The translations under genes were made by a program, and so were the position numbers. Shown piece by piece: positions 1 to 7,257 of a stretch of DNA of 38,056 nucleotides. The DNA lies in assembly GCA_017483645.1 (NCBI GenBank), contig JAFUWD010000037.1, positions 1-38,056 of the forward strand. The letters run 5' to 3'. The DNA comes from Muribaculaceae bacterium (lineage in GTDB: Bacteria > Bacteroidota > Bacteroidia > Bacteroidales > Muribaculaceae). The notes under the pieces are model-generated. The model was not told the DNA's origin. It searched no databases and was given only the letters and a program-made list of their open reading frames with translations. Numbering within the stretch: position 1 is the first letter of the stretch; every line of letters starts with the position of its first letter.

Positions 1-1
1 C

Positions 2-352
2 TTCGATGTGCCGGTGCAGACGGCGCAGATCGTGACGAAAGACAGCGTGAGCGTGCTGGAGAACGACTGGGCAATCAGCCATGTCGCCATCAACAAAGAC
101 GGCACGTTGTCGCACAAGCTGGAGAGCAAACCGCAGAGTGTGCCGGTACCATATCAGAAACCGATAGAGACGAAGACGCAAGTCATCTACAAAGACAAGC
201 GCATCGAAGTGCCGGTGCCTGTCGAGAAGCAGCTCACCCCATGGGAAAAATTCCGCCTGGGCGCATTTTGGTGGCTTGTGGGCGCGTCTTTCATCGGCAT
301 TGGAGTAGTATTCCGCAAACCATTGTTCGCCCTTGTGAGGCGATTTATATAA
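2..352 (+). CDS. Partial phage-like membrane protein of an integrated element
   Basis: The reading frame is open to the left edge, so the N-terminus is missing; a GTG at 8 is only an internal codon in the visible part. The visible 116 or so residues have a Pro/Val/Lys-rich stretch (repeated PVPY/VPVPV-type motifs) followed by one hydrophobic segment near the C-terminus (from about FWWLVGASFIGIGVVF) and a short basic tail. Small proteins of this shape often sit near lysis genes or at the ends of Bacteroidales prophages and conjugative elements. I do not recognise a named family and assign no function. It ends 10 bp before the convergent recombinase gene, which supports element cargo rather than core genome. 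The C-terminal boundary is secure; the full length is unknown. Confidence 0.6.
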   Translation, partial: FDVPVQTAQIVTKDSVSVLENDWAISHVAINKDGTLSHKLESKPQSVPVPYQKPIETKTQVIYKDKRIEVPVPVEKQLTPWEKFRLGAFWWLVGASFIGIGVVFRKPLFALVRRFI

Positions 353-361
353 AGTTTATAA

Positions 362-1519
362 CTAAAGATTGCCCATGAAGTGCTTGGTTTCCTCATGCAC
401 GGCAGCATCACGCCCTTGCAGATATTTGTTGGTGGTCGATACATCGGTGTGACGTGCCTGGTCTCTCGCTATCACAATGCCCTCGGCATTGGCAAGGTCA
501 CGCAGACCACTATCCTTAAGGCTGTAGAACTGGTAACAATCACTCCAGCCAAGTCCTTTGCGTACCAATGTATTCCACTTGCGCCTGAACATTTCACTGT
601 CGCTGCGTGTCGATGATGGGCGAGACACCTTCGGTCCAAACAAATAATAATCGTTTGGATCCTGGAACACGCCAAGCTCTATCATGAACATTATAATCTT
701 GTCATTCAGACCTACCTTGCCATCTCGTTTGTTCTTCGACACGGCTGCAGGGATGAAAACTGACTGCTCCTTGATACTGATGTCCTCGAGCTTGATGTGG
801 CTCAATTCCTCTGGCCTGATGAACGTGTAGTACTCCATCATGCAGGCAAGATAGAAGTAAGGATGAGCCTCACGCAGATGCGACTCGAGCTGCTTCAACA
901 TGGGTGCAGTCAACGGCTGCCGTTTCTTGCCGACCTCAGCTATGTCTTTGATGGTTTCAACAGGATTGCTTTTCATGTATTGCTTCTCAACGAAAAAGGC
1001 TGCCAACGACTGGCACCATTGCCGGTAATTGTTCCTGGTTCTCGGATTAACTTCTCGATCCAAAAATATGTAGTCGAGAAAATCACTGACAAATGCCGTG
1101 TCGTACTGGTACACATAACGGATGGGCAACAACCGCTGAGCATTGTATTTGCGCAAGATGTTGAGCCGAGAGGTGTAAGACTTCCTGGTCTTGTACTTCG
1201 GCATTCTTTCGACGTATGCCTCATATTTATTTAAGGCTTCCTCTAATAAAGTGTAGGCTCGGCTGCTGTCGGCATCGACCCACGGCGACCAGCCCGACCG
1301 CAAAAGTTTGGTCAATGACTCAATGAGTTCGTTGGCTCGCTTGCGGCGTTCCGTTATCTTTGCGATGTTGTCAAGGTGATATTTCTTGCGGCGCATCGTG
1401 CCGCTGGCTGGATCGTAGGCATAGAAATCAACGTACCACTTCGACCCGGTGTGCAGTTTAGGATAGGTGAACTGCAGAACCTCACTCAATGAATTTAATT
1501 TTTTTCGTGCCGCACACAT
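362..1519 (-). CDS. Tyrosine recombinase/integrase of a tRNA-Ser-targeting element
   Basis: At 385 residues this is the normal length for a phage/ICE-type site-specific integrase. The N-terminal third is basic and likely binds arm sites; a SAM-like core-binding domain spans about 90-190; the catalytic domain spans about 200-385. Visible catalytic candidates are Arg235 (in IRPEEL), Lys262 or Lys264 after the beta-hairpin, His357 (ARHTDVS) and the nucleophile Tyr366 (NKYL). The usual HxxR box is replaced by YSLKDSG at 332-338, a form also seen in other Bacteroidetes integrases. The ATG at 1519 is preceded on its strand by an A-rich tract. The gene points away from the 3' end of tRNA-Ser, the usual arrangement when that tRNA 3' end is the attachment site. 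The element therefore extends leftward out of the window. Confidence 0.9.
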   Translation of the reverse strand: MCAARKKLNSLSEVLQFTYPKLHTGSKWYVDFYAYDPASGTMRRKKYHLDNIAKITERRKRANELIESLTKLLRSGWSPWVDADSSRAYTLLEEALNKYEAYVERMPKYKTRKSYTSRLNILRKYNAQRLLPIRYVYQYDTAFVSDFLDYIFLDREVNPRTRNNYRQWCQSLAAFFVEKQYMKSNPVETIKDIAEVGKKRQPLTAPMLKQLESHLREAHPYFYLACMMEYYTFIRPEELSHIKLEDISIKEQSVFIPAAVSKNKRDGKVGLNDKIIMFMIELGVFQDPNDYYLFGPKVSRPSSTRSDSEMFRRKWNTLVRKGLGWSDCYQFYSLKDSGLRDLANAEGIVIARDQARHTDVSTTNKYLQGRDAAVHEETKHFMGNL

Positions 1520-1527
1520 TTTTTTTA

Positions 1528-1548
1528 CATTCTTTGGTGTGAAGAATG
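1528..1548. repeat. Short inverted repeat upstream of the integrase
   Basis: CATTCTT at 1528-1534 and AAGAATG at 1542-1548 form a perfect 7-bp dyad with a 7-nt spacer, starting 8 bp upstream of the integrase start codon. It is a plausible operator or excisionase/integrase binding site. Function is inferred from position only. Confidence 0.4.
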
Positions 1549-1600
1549 CAAATGGTGAAACATTTATCGTCTATACTGCGTCTATGACTTTTTTAACTAA

Positions 1601-1639
1601 TCAAGGGCAACTCGTTGCGTTACAACTCGTTACCCTTGA
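1601..1639. repeat. Hairpin with internal 9-bp direct repeats beside tRNA-Ser
   Basis: TCAAGGG (1601-1607) pairs with CCCTTGA (1633-1639). Inside, CAACTCGTT occurs twice, at 1608-1616 and 1623-1631, so the copies are 15 bp apart. The structure ends 5 nt from the tRNA 3' terminus, between tRNA and integrase, where attachment-core and arm-type sites are expected. No T-run follows on either strand, so an intrinsic terminator is less likely. Confidence 0.45.
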
Positions 1640-1644
1640 AATAG

Positions 1645-1665
1645 CGGAGAGGACAAGATTCGAAC
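1645..1665. other. Probable attachment (att) site at the tRNA-Ser 3' end
   Basis: The 3' end of the tRNA is the side facing the integrase, so recombination most likely occurs here and the element restores the tRNA end. The matching direct repeat would lie at the far end of the element, left of this window, so the exact core length cannot be read. Boundaries given are approximate and cover the T-arm and acceptor 3' strand. Confidence 0.4.
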
Positions 1666-1731
1666 TTGCGGTAGAGTTACCCCTACGGCAGTTTAGCAAA
1701 CTGCTGGTTTCAGCCACTCACCCACCTCTCC
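1645..1731 (-). tRNA. tRNA-Ser(GCT)
   Basis: On the minus strand the 87-nt sequence folds as a class II tRNA with a long variable arm. The acceptor stem GGAGAGG (complement of 1725-1731) pairs with CCTCTCC (complement of 1646-1652), followed by discriminator G. The anticodon stem GCAGT/ACTGC encloses the loop TTGCTAA with anticodon GCT, which reads AGC/AGU serine codons. The T-loop GTTCGAATC is canonical. CCA is not encoded. The gene has its own Bacteroides-type promoter about 37 bp upstream, and an integrase gene lies just past its 3' end. Confidence 0.95.
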
Positions 1732-1767
1732 AGTGCTTGAAGTGCCGAAAATTTCACTAAGCGACTG

Positions 1768-1798
1768 CAAAGGTAATATATTTTTTGAAACCGACAAA
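1768..1798 (-). promoter_or_regulatory. Bacteroides-type promoter for tRNA-Ser
   Basis: On the minus strand the -33 box TTTG (complement of 1795-1798) is separated by 19 bp from the -7 box TACCTTTG (complement of 1768-1775). This matches the TTTG-N19-21-TAnnTTTG consensus. The predicted start lies about 30 nt upstream of the mature tRNA. Confidence 0.75.
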
Positions 1799-1845
1799 GT
1801 TTTTTGCCAAATTTTCTTTCAAACCTCATTTCTGCCAACTTCGAC

Positions 1846-1879
1846 ATGAAACGAAGCTGACCGGCCAGTTCCGTTTCAT
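1846..1879 (-). terminator. Imperfect hairpin downstream of creD
   Basis: ATGAAACG (1846-1853) pairs with CGTTTCAT (1872-1879), and a further imperfect stem closes a small GC-rich loop. It lies about 50 bp beyond the creD stop codon. A run of U does not follow directly, so termination activity is a guess. Confidence 0.3.
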
Positions 1880-1927
1880 CGGACCCGTCCGGCCAGCCCT
1901 GTACATGGTTCACCACGATGCCGCAGG

Positions 1928-3304
1928 CTATCGTCGCGGAGTAAGATTCAGCGAATAATACATGATGGCGGCCAAGATGAAGAACAAGCCAATGCTCCCG
2001 GCCAGCAGGGCGTAAGTCTCAAGGCTGAGAAGCACATAGATGTAGGCATAGAGCAACACAAGCAGTGCCCCTATCATAAGGGCCTGGCGCTTGACTTGCA
2101 GAACGCCGATGAGATAGAGCGTCACAAGTGCCACGGTCATCACGGCAGCCACAAGATAGGCCCATCCGAAGCCAATGTGCTCACTTAGCGACAGCAGCAG
2201 CGAGAAGAACAACACCAGCGCCAACCCGATGAGCAGGTACTGAAACACATTGATGGGGCGCTTGAGCTTGAGCTCGCTGAAGAGTGCCGCGATAAAGGTC
2301 AGGACGATAACCAACAGCGCATATTTAAGCGCTCTCTCCGACTTTTGCAGATTGTCGACGGGCACCTTGAGATTCACGTCCATTTGCCACTCACCCTCGC
2401 CCATGGCATCGAGCGAAGAAATCACCTGTGAAAACGACCTGTTGACGCTTATCACATTCCAAGTGGCATCAAAACCGGTGTCGGTGACAGTGCGTTGTGT
2501 GGGCAGGAATCGCCCGTCGAAGCTGGGCGTGACGCAATCGCCCTTCATATGTACCGAAGTACTCTCCCCCACCGGCATGAAGCTCAACGTCTCGCTGCCT
2601 TTAAGGTCGAGGTGCAGTGAGAACGGCACGCTGTCGGCCGCCACCATAGCACTTAGGTCAATGGGACTTTGCACCTCGCTCATTTTTCCTATTGTGCCGG
2701 CATCATTCAGTGCCAATTGTTTGCCGTCCAGCATAGCGACGGGAATCGCCGTGATGCCACGCAAGTCAGTGACACCCAGCACCAGCTTGGCCTCGTTGAG
2801 CCGCAGACTTTTCCCCTGGGGCGGCGTGGGCAGCAGATTAGCAATATCAAAAGTCCCTTTTATGTCAACATCTGAGTTGTAGACCACCGCTTCGTAGATG
2901 CCTCGATAGAGTGTCTGCGTTTTCACATCGGCCTCGGCATTATATGTTTTAGGTAAGATGTAGATGTAGCTCCATTCCTTGTCCTTGTCCTTGCCGTTGT
3001 CAACCAATGGTATTTGTATCACAGGACCGGTGACAAGTTGCTGGTCGGCCCATTTGCCGGCTATCTCGCGGCGCGAGGCATCGGCCGTTCGCTGTCGCTC
3101 CTCGCCCAGACTGGAAATGAACAAAGTGGGGATGAGCAACAGGAGCGACATAGCCACGATTACAATCGTTTTGAAACTCAGGGTCTGCGTGAACTTCTGA
3201 GACTTTTCCTCATAGGTGTAATCGGGCTGCATGGTAGCTTGGGTCACTGGCTTTTCTGGCGGCAGCGACGGGGGCATGATGCCATTGTTGATTTCTTCTT
3301 CCAT
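1928..3304 (-). CDS. creD: CreD family inner membrane protein
   Basis: The 458-residue product matches the CreD family (colicin E2 tolerance protein) in length and architecture. It has an acidic N-terminal tail, one transmembrane helix near residues 45-65, a large extracytoplasmic domain starting with a conserved DQQLVTGPVIQIP-type stretch, and a C-terminal cluster of about five helices containing LKRPINVFQYLLIGLALVLF. In enterobacteria creD is regulated by CreBC and affects envelope properties; its molecular function is unclear. I chose the ATG at 3304 because a clear promoter sits at 3362-3392; an in-frame ATG at 3406 lies upstream of that promoter and would add an unrelated leader. No creBC-like regulators are nearby, so it appears to be a single-gene transcript. 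Confidence 0.92.
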   Translation of the reverse strand: MEEEINNGIMPPSLPPEKPVTQATMQPDYTYEEKSQKFTQTLSFKTIVIVAMSLLLLIPTLFISSLGEERQRTADASRREIAGKWADQQLVTGPVIQIPLVDNGKDKDKEWSYIYILPKTYNAEADVKTQTLYRGIYEAVVYNSDVDIKGTFDIANLLPTPPQGKSLRLNEAKLVLGVTDLRGITAIPVAMLDGKQLALNDAGTIGKMSEVQSPIDLSAMVAADSVPFSLHLDLKGSETLSFMPVGESTSVHMKGDCVTPSFDGRFLPTQRTVTDTGFDATWNVISVNRSFSQVISSLDAMGEGEWQMDVNLKVPVDNLQKSERALKYALLVIVLTFIAALFSELKLKRPINVFQYLLIGLALVLFFSLLLSLSEHIGFGWAYLVAAVMTVALVTLYLIGVLQVKRQALMIGALLVLLYAYIYVLLSLETYALLAGSIGLFFILAAIMYYSLNLTPRR

Positions 3305-3361
3305 GATGTTTTGATTGTATTGATGTGATTGATAAAAAAGTTCTTTTGTTATTTTAGGTTG

Positions 3362-3392
3362 CAAATATAATGAATCCACATTATTAGCCAAA
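3362..3392 (-). promoter_or_regulatory. Bacteroides-type promoter for creD
   Basis: On the minus strand TTTG (complement of 3389-3392), a 19-bp spacer and TATATTTG (complement of 3362-3369) match the Bacteroides housekeeping consensus. The position fixes the creD start at 3304. Confidence 0.75.
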
Positions 3393-3500
3393 ACAAAACA
3401 CGTCACGATGTACCAACTCCTCAGTATTTTGTATGAAAACTAATTTTCTCGCCATGCGTTAAATAATATGAACGAGCACAAGAGTTGAACCGAGAATGTC

Positions 3501-3508
3501 TACCTTTG
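3501..3508 (+). promoter_or_regulatory. -7 box (TAnnTTTG) for the fRMsr gene
   Basis: TACCTTTG lies 23 bp before the start codon at 3532. No convincing -33 TTTG is seen at the usual distance, so the promoter may be weaker or activator-dependent. Confidence 0.5.
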
Positions 3509-3531
3509 CAAATCAATGAATTGAAACCGAC

Positions 3532-3996
3532 ATGGAGAAAAAACAATTATATGAGGACTTGCTGATGCAACTGCGCGGACTGGTCGACGGTGAGCACCAC
3601 CCGGTGAGTGTGATGGCCAACGCCGCGGCGCTATTGCGCGAGATGATGGGTGAGCGTTTTTTCTGGACAGGATTCTACATGGTCGATGCCGAGCAACTGG
3701 TGCTGGGACCCTTTCAAGGCTCCACGGCCTGCTACCGCATCGGCCGGGGCCGAGGGGTGTGCGGCACGGCATGGCAGCAAAACCAAACCCTTGTTGTGCC
3801 CGACGTGGAGTCCTTCCCCGGGCACATAGCGTGTAGCAGCTTGTCGCGCAGTGAAATCGTGGTGCCACTGCACGATGCCCTCGGCACCGTGCGGGCCGTG
3901 CTCGACATCGACAGCCGCGAACTGAACGCCTTCGACGCAGTTGATGCCCGTTATCTGGAGCAGGTGGCCCGGGTGATTGGCGCAGCCATCTATTGA
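3532..3996 (+). CDS. msrC: Free-methionine-(R)-sulfoxide reductase (GAF domain)
   Basis: The enzyme reduces free L-methionine-(R)-sulfoxide to methionine in the cytoplasm, using thioredoxin-type reductant. The whole 154-residue protein is one GAF domain of the YebR/MsrC family. The three family cysteines are present: Cys67 in FQGSTACYRI, Cys77 in GRGVCGTA and Cys101 in GHIACSS. The surrounding motifs (FFWTGFY, GPFQG, RSEIVVPL, VLDIDS) are all recognisable. Length is typical. It reads divergently from creD and is followed 64 bp later by an independently promoted operon, so it is probably transcribed alone. The role in protection from oxidative damage is inferred from the family. Confidence 0.95.
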   Translation: MEKKQLYEDLLMQLRGLVDGEHHPVSVMANAAALLREMMGERFFWTGFYMVDAEQLVLGPFQGSTACYRIGRGRGVCGTAWQQNQTLVVPDVESFPGHIACSSLSRSEIVVPLHDALGTVRAVLDIDSRELNAFDAVDARYLEQVARVIGAAIY

Positions 3997-4019
3997 GTGC
4001 AGAAAAAGCCTTCGTTTTC

Positions 4020-4050
4020 TTGCCCATCAAGGGCTTTTGAGTTACTTTTG
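4020..4050 (+). promoter_or_regulatory. Bacteroides-type promoter for the 4061-6455 operon
   Basis: TTG at 4020-4022, a 20-bp spacer and TACTTTTG at 4043-4050 match the consensus. The start codon follows 10 bp after the -7 box, so the 5' leader must be very short. A small GCCC/GGGC hairpin between the boxes could also act as a weak terminator for the preceding gene. Confidence 0.65.
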
Positions 4051-4060
4051 CATTCAGAAC

Positions 4061-4417
4061 ATGAAAATTGTGCGAAGCCGATACTTGCCACTGCGAGGGT
4101 TCGATGCTATCAACCTGTGTGGCGTGCTGTTTGTCCATCAGGGCGTTTACCTGTCGGGCGAGCTCATCAATCACGAGCGCATCCACACGGCACAGATGCG
4201 CGAATTGTGCTTCGTGATGTTCTATGTGCTCTATTTGGTCGAGTGGCTGGTGCGGCTGCCGCGCCGCGGAAATGCCTACCGCTCCATTTCCTTTGAGCGC
4301 GAGGCCTACGACAACCAGCGCAACGCCAACTATCTGTCGCAGCGCCGACATTTCGCCTGGCGGCACTACTTAGGCTCAAAACATCCAAATCGCAACAACA
4401 AAAAACGAAAGATATGA
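4061..4417 (+). CDS. Small membrane protein with an HExxH motif
   Basis: This 118-residue protein has an NHERIHTAQ segment that contains a true HExxH zinc-binding pattern (His38, Glu39, His42). A hydrophobic stretch follows at about 49-66 (FVMFYVLYLVEWLV), then a conserved-looking FEREAYDNQ segment whose Glu79 or Glu81 could be the third metal ligand. Similar small proteins occur across Bacteroidetes without known function. A minimal membrane metallopeptidase is possible but not shown. I chose the ATG at 4061 because it follows the promoter; upstream in-frame codons overlap the previous gene's end. Its TGA overlaps the next gene's ATG (ATGA), indicating translational coupling with the HD-domain protein. 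Confidence 0.75.
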   Translation: MKIVRSRYLPLRGFDAINLCGVLFVHQGVYLSGELINHERIHTAQMRELCFVMFYVLYLVEWLVRLPRRGNAYRSISFEREAYDNQRNANYLSQRRHFAWRHYLGSKHPNRNNKKRKI

Positions 4418-5043
4418 ACTACGACATCGAATCAAAAAAACGTGAATTTATACAGTTGCTCCGCTCCACCGGACGTGAAGGCGTGGACGACTTGCTGGAG
4501 TATCTGGACCAAGGCCGCATCCATTTTTTCACAGCACCGGCCAGTGTCAACCACCACCTCAACTGCGACGGCGGACTGTTGGAGCACTCGCTCAACGTGT
4601 GTCATGCGGCACTGCAACTGCGTGAGATGGTCATCGCCATGCGGCCCGACCTGGAGAACCGGCTGAACCGCGACAGCGTGATTATCGCATCGCTGCTCCA
4701 TGACATCTGCAAGGCCGACATCTATGTGCCTGCCATGAAAAAGCAACGCGACGCCAACGGCCTCTGGGTGGAAGTGGCATCCTACAACGTGGACTACTCC
4801 AACTTCCCCATGGGTCACGGCGAGAAATCGGCTATGATGGCATTATGGGGAGGGCTCGATATCAGCCAGGAGGAACTGTTGGCCATCAGGTGGCACATGA
4901 CCGCCTGGGACGTTTCGTTCCAAAGCGTTGAAGCGATGAAGAGCCTGAACACGGCGCGCGACCAGCACCCGCTATGCTCGCTGGTGCAGCTGGCCGACGG
5001 CATTGCCGCCAACTTGATTGAACACGGTAACGACAAAGAATGA
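4414..5043 (+). CDS. HD-domain phosphohydrolase-like protein
   Basis: The 209-residue protein carries HD-superfamily metal-binding motifs: His58 in LEHSLNV, the His96-Asp97 pair in LLHDICK, further His135 and His161, and a later Asp195 (QLADGIA). The HSLNVCH...HDICK layout resembles the HD module of YhaM-type 3'-5' exoribonucleases, but the OB-fold domain is absent and the protein is short. Known HD proteins hydrolyse phosphate esters or nucleotides; the substrate here cannot be read. It overlaps both neighbours by 4 bp (ATGA junctions) and so is the middle gene of a tightly coupled unit with a DD-peptidase. Start is fixed by the overlap. Confidence 0.85.
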   Translation: MNYDIESKKREFIQLLRSTGREGVDDLLEYLDQGRIHFFTAPASVNHHLNCDGGLLEHSLNVCHAALQLREMVIAMRPDLENRLNRDSVIIASLLHDICKADIYVPAMKKQRDANGLWVEVASYNVDYSNFPMGHGEKSAMMALWGGLDISQEELLAIRWHMTAWDVSFQSVEAMKSLNTARDQHPLCSLVQLADGIAANLIEHGNDKE

Positions 5044-6455
5044 GCACTATGAAGAATAGGATTTTGCTTACGATTACACTGAGCATCGCCACTCTCACAG
5101 CCGTGGCCCTCACGCCGCAAGAAGCCGTCGACAGCTTTGCACTCGACACCACCCTGCGTCATGCTTCGGTGGGCGTGGCATTTTGGGACATTGACTCGGC
5201 GCGCATGGTGGCTTGCCACAACCCACAACTGGCCATCGGCACAGCCTCGACAATGAAGACCGTGACCTCGACCGCAGCACTGGAGCTGCTGGGCGCCGAC
5301 TACCGTTTTCACACCCGAGTTGTGGCGCGCGGTGAATTCAAGAAAAACAAATTCACAGGCCATCTGATTGTGAGGGGCGACGGAGACCCCACACTGGGCT
5401 CACGCTATTTTCCCACGCACCCCGACATTGTGAAGCAGGTGGTTGATGCACTTGCCGCCCGCGGCATCACCCGTGTGGAGGGGCAGATACTCATCGACAA
5501 CGGGACCTATCCTCCCCAGTCATTTTCAGAAGACTGGCAGGTCGACGACCTGATGTGGTACTATGGAGCCGGAGTGCATGGAGTGAACTTTCACGACAAC
5601 GTGCTTCATGCCGACTATTCGGTAAGGGCCGACGGTTCCACCGCCATCACAGCCACACCGCCCGTTCCGGGTTTGGTGCTGGAGAACCGAATTGCGCCCG
5701 ACACAGTGCGCCACGTCTACACATTCATGGACTTTGGGCGACCGGGGGTCATCTTCACAGGCACCACACCTGCCGGTGACTACGACGGCACTTTTGTCAA
5801 CCCCATGCCAGGTGCCATGCTGGCCGACAGCATCGTGCGGACTATGACCGCGGCAGGCATCAAGTTCAAAAACAAACAGGTCAAGGAGTCAAAACTCGCT
5901 GCCGGCGAGCTGCTGCTGGTCGACCATGAGTCGCCTGCGCTCACCGAAATCATCACCTCACTGCTCGACCGTAGTGACAACATGTTCACCGAGGGTCTGC
6001 TGCGGGCATTGGCACGCGAGGCAGGCTTGAGGCCCACCGACTGGAACGGCGTGAAACAAGTGCACAGGGCGCTGAACGGGCTGGGTGTCGACACCGACGG
6101 CCTGCTGATGGACGACGGCAGCGGCCTGGCGCGCAACGGAAAGGCAACGGTAGCCTTTTTTGCCGACATGCTGAGCCGCATGGCACGGCGGACCTATGGC
6201 GACAAGCGCTTGTGCGACCTGATGCCCAATGCCGGCAAGCGAATCGGCAAATTGCTGCCCGAAACCTCACTGGCCACCGATGTGGTGCTCAAATCGGGAA
6301 GCATGAGTGGAGTGCAGACCTTTGTGGGCTACTACCCAGCAAAGGAACCCCGCTATGTGTTCGCCATTTTAGTCAACGAATTCAGCTGCTCCCGGAGTGA
6401 GCTGCGCGACAACATGGACCGCTTGCTCATCAACTTGTTTCTGCCCGTGAAATAA
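5040..6455 (+). CDS. dacB: D-alanyl-D-alanine carboxypeptidase/endopeptidase (PBP4 type, S13 family)
   Basis: This periplasmic penicillin-binding protein trims or cleaves peptidoglycan cross-bridges. The 471-residue length is typical. An N-terminal signal peptide (MKNRILLTITLSIATLTAVA) is visible. The three active-site motifs are in order: SxxK as Ser70-Thr-Met-Lys73 (TASTMKT), SxN as Ser312-Asp-Asn314 (DRSDNMFTE), and KTG as Lys418-Ser-Gly420 (VLKSGSMSG). The conserved DDGSGLARNG segment lies near 358-367. The long insert between the first and second motifs is characteristic of class C PBPs. It begins at an ATGA overlap with the HD gene; a second ATG nine bases later would give a cleaner signal peptide and is an alternative start. 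It is the last gene of this unit. Confidence 0.95.
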   Translation: MSTMKNRILLTITLSIATLTAVALTPQEAVDSFALDTTLRHASVGVAFWDIDSARMVACHNPQLAIGTASTMKTVTSTAALELLGADYRFHTRVVARGEFKKNKFTGHLIVRGDGDPTLGSRYFPTHPDIVKQVVDALAARGITRVEGQILIDNGTYPPQSFSEDWQVDDLMWYYGAGVHGVNFHDNVLHADYSVRADGSTAITATPPVPGLVLENRIAPDTVRHVYTFMDFGRPGVIFTGTTPAGDYDGTFVNPMPGAMLADSIVRTMTAAGIKFKNKQVKESKLAAGELLLVDHESPALTEIITSLLDRSDNMFTEGLLRALAREAGLRPTDWNGVKQVHRALNGLGVDTDGLLMDDGSGLARNGKATVAFFADMLSRMARRTYGDKRLCDLMPNAGKRIGKLLPETSLATDVVLKSGSMSGVQTFVGYYPAKEPRYVFAILVNEFSCSRSELRDNMDRLLINLFLPVK

Positions 6456-6539
6456 TTTTTTCGATGTATTTGCATCCCATTTCAAATCTTTTTTCTACTT
6501 TTACACGTTTATTGAGTAAGTAACCAAAGTTCCAAAGCT

Positions 6540-7247
6540 ATGGATGCACAAATAGTGAAATTATTGACTCAGGTCTATGAACTTGAAGGACTGCTGCTTG
6601 TCATCGACAAGCATGGAGCCGACACCCCAGCTCTGGTCTACGACCGAGTGAAAGAAACGGGCACCAAGCTCGCCGAAATGACACAACTGATGGCACCACG
6701 GCGGCAAGAGCCGCAACCCATTGTTCCCGACCTTGACGAAGAGCCCGAGCAAGTGCCGGTTATTGAGCAGTTGTCCCCATCAGAGCAACCGCCAGTCGAA
6801 GAACAGTTACCCACGGAAGATTCATTACCCGTCGAAGAACATCTGCCCGCACAGGATTACGATGCCGAAGACACGTGGCAGCACGACAACGGCGAAGAAC
6901 CGCTGCGCAATTATGAGTTCACCTATCAAGAACCCTCGCACGTCACATCGCAGGCAGGTGCCGCACCCACCCCCTCAGCCATTGCCGACGGCATTAGGGT
7001 CGATGAGAAACTACAACGCACCATCTCCAAGGATTTTCGTCACGCCTTTTCCATCAACGACCGCTTCCGCTTCCGCCGCGAATTGTTCTCGAACAGTGAT
7101 GCCGAAATGAACGACGCACTCGATATGGTGGAGTCGATGCACTCACTCGAAGAGGCCGAAGACTACTTCTATGGCGACTTGGGATGGGATAAAGAAGTGG
7201 AAGAAGTGGCCGATTTCATGGAAATCGTGCGACGCCATTTCCTGTAA
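6540..7247 (+). CDS. Conserved hypothetical protein with acidic Pro/Glu-rich linker
   Basis: The 235-residue cytoplasmic protein has three parts. A helical N-terminus (1-50, MDAQIVKLLTQVYELEGLLLVI) is followed by a low-complexity Pro/Glu/Gln linker (about 53-115) with near-repeats such as PVEEQLP and PVEEHLP. A conserved-looking C-terminal domain (about 155-235) contains SINDRFRFRRELF, MNDALDMVESM and WDKEVEEVADFMEIVRRHF. I recall this C-terminal block from Bacteroidetes proteins of unknown function. No signal peptide or catalytic motif is visible. It ends 10 bp before rsmI and probably shares its transcript, but I cannot infer a ribosomal role from that alone. Confidence 0.75.
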   Translation: MDAQIVKLLTQVYELEGLLLVIDKHGADTPALVYDRVKETGTKLAEMTQLMAPRRQEPQPIVPDLDEEPEQVPVIEQLSPSEQPPVEEQLPTEDSLPVEEHLPAQDYDAEDTWQHDNGEEPLRNYEFTYQEPSHVTSQAGAAPTPSAIADGIRVDEKLQRTISKDFRHAFSINDRFRFRRELFSNSDAEMNDALDMVESMHSLEEAEDYFYGDLGWDKEVEEVADFMEIVRRHFL

Positions 7248-7257
7248 TCACATTATA

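Noticed and set aside
1601..1639. Intrinsic terminator of tRNA-Ser or of the integrase
   Set aside because: There is no U-run after the hairpin on either strand, and the internal direct repeats fit a recombination site better.
3305..3406. N-terminal extension of creD from the in-frame ATG at 3406
   Set aside because: A clear TTTG-N19-TAnnTTTG promoter at 3362-3392 lies downstream of that ATG, and the added residues do not resemble the family.
3500..4366. 288-codon open frame on the minus strand
   Set aside because: It is antisense to the free-methionine-sulfoxide reductase and HExxH genes, has Arg/Pro/Ser-rich shadow composition and no family features.
7171..7257. Upstream start for rsmI
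   Set aside because: It lies inside the preceding gene in another frame; the family-conserved N-terminus begins at 7258.
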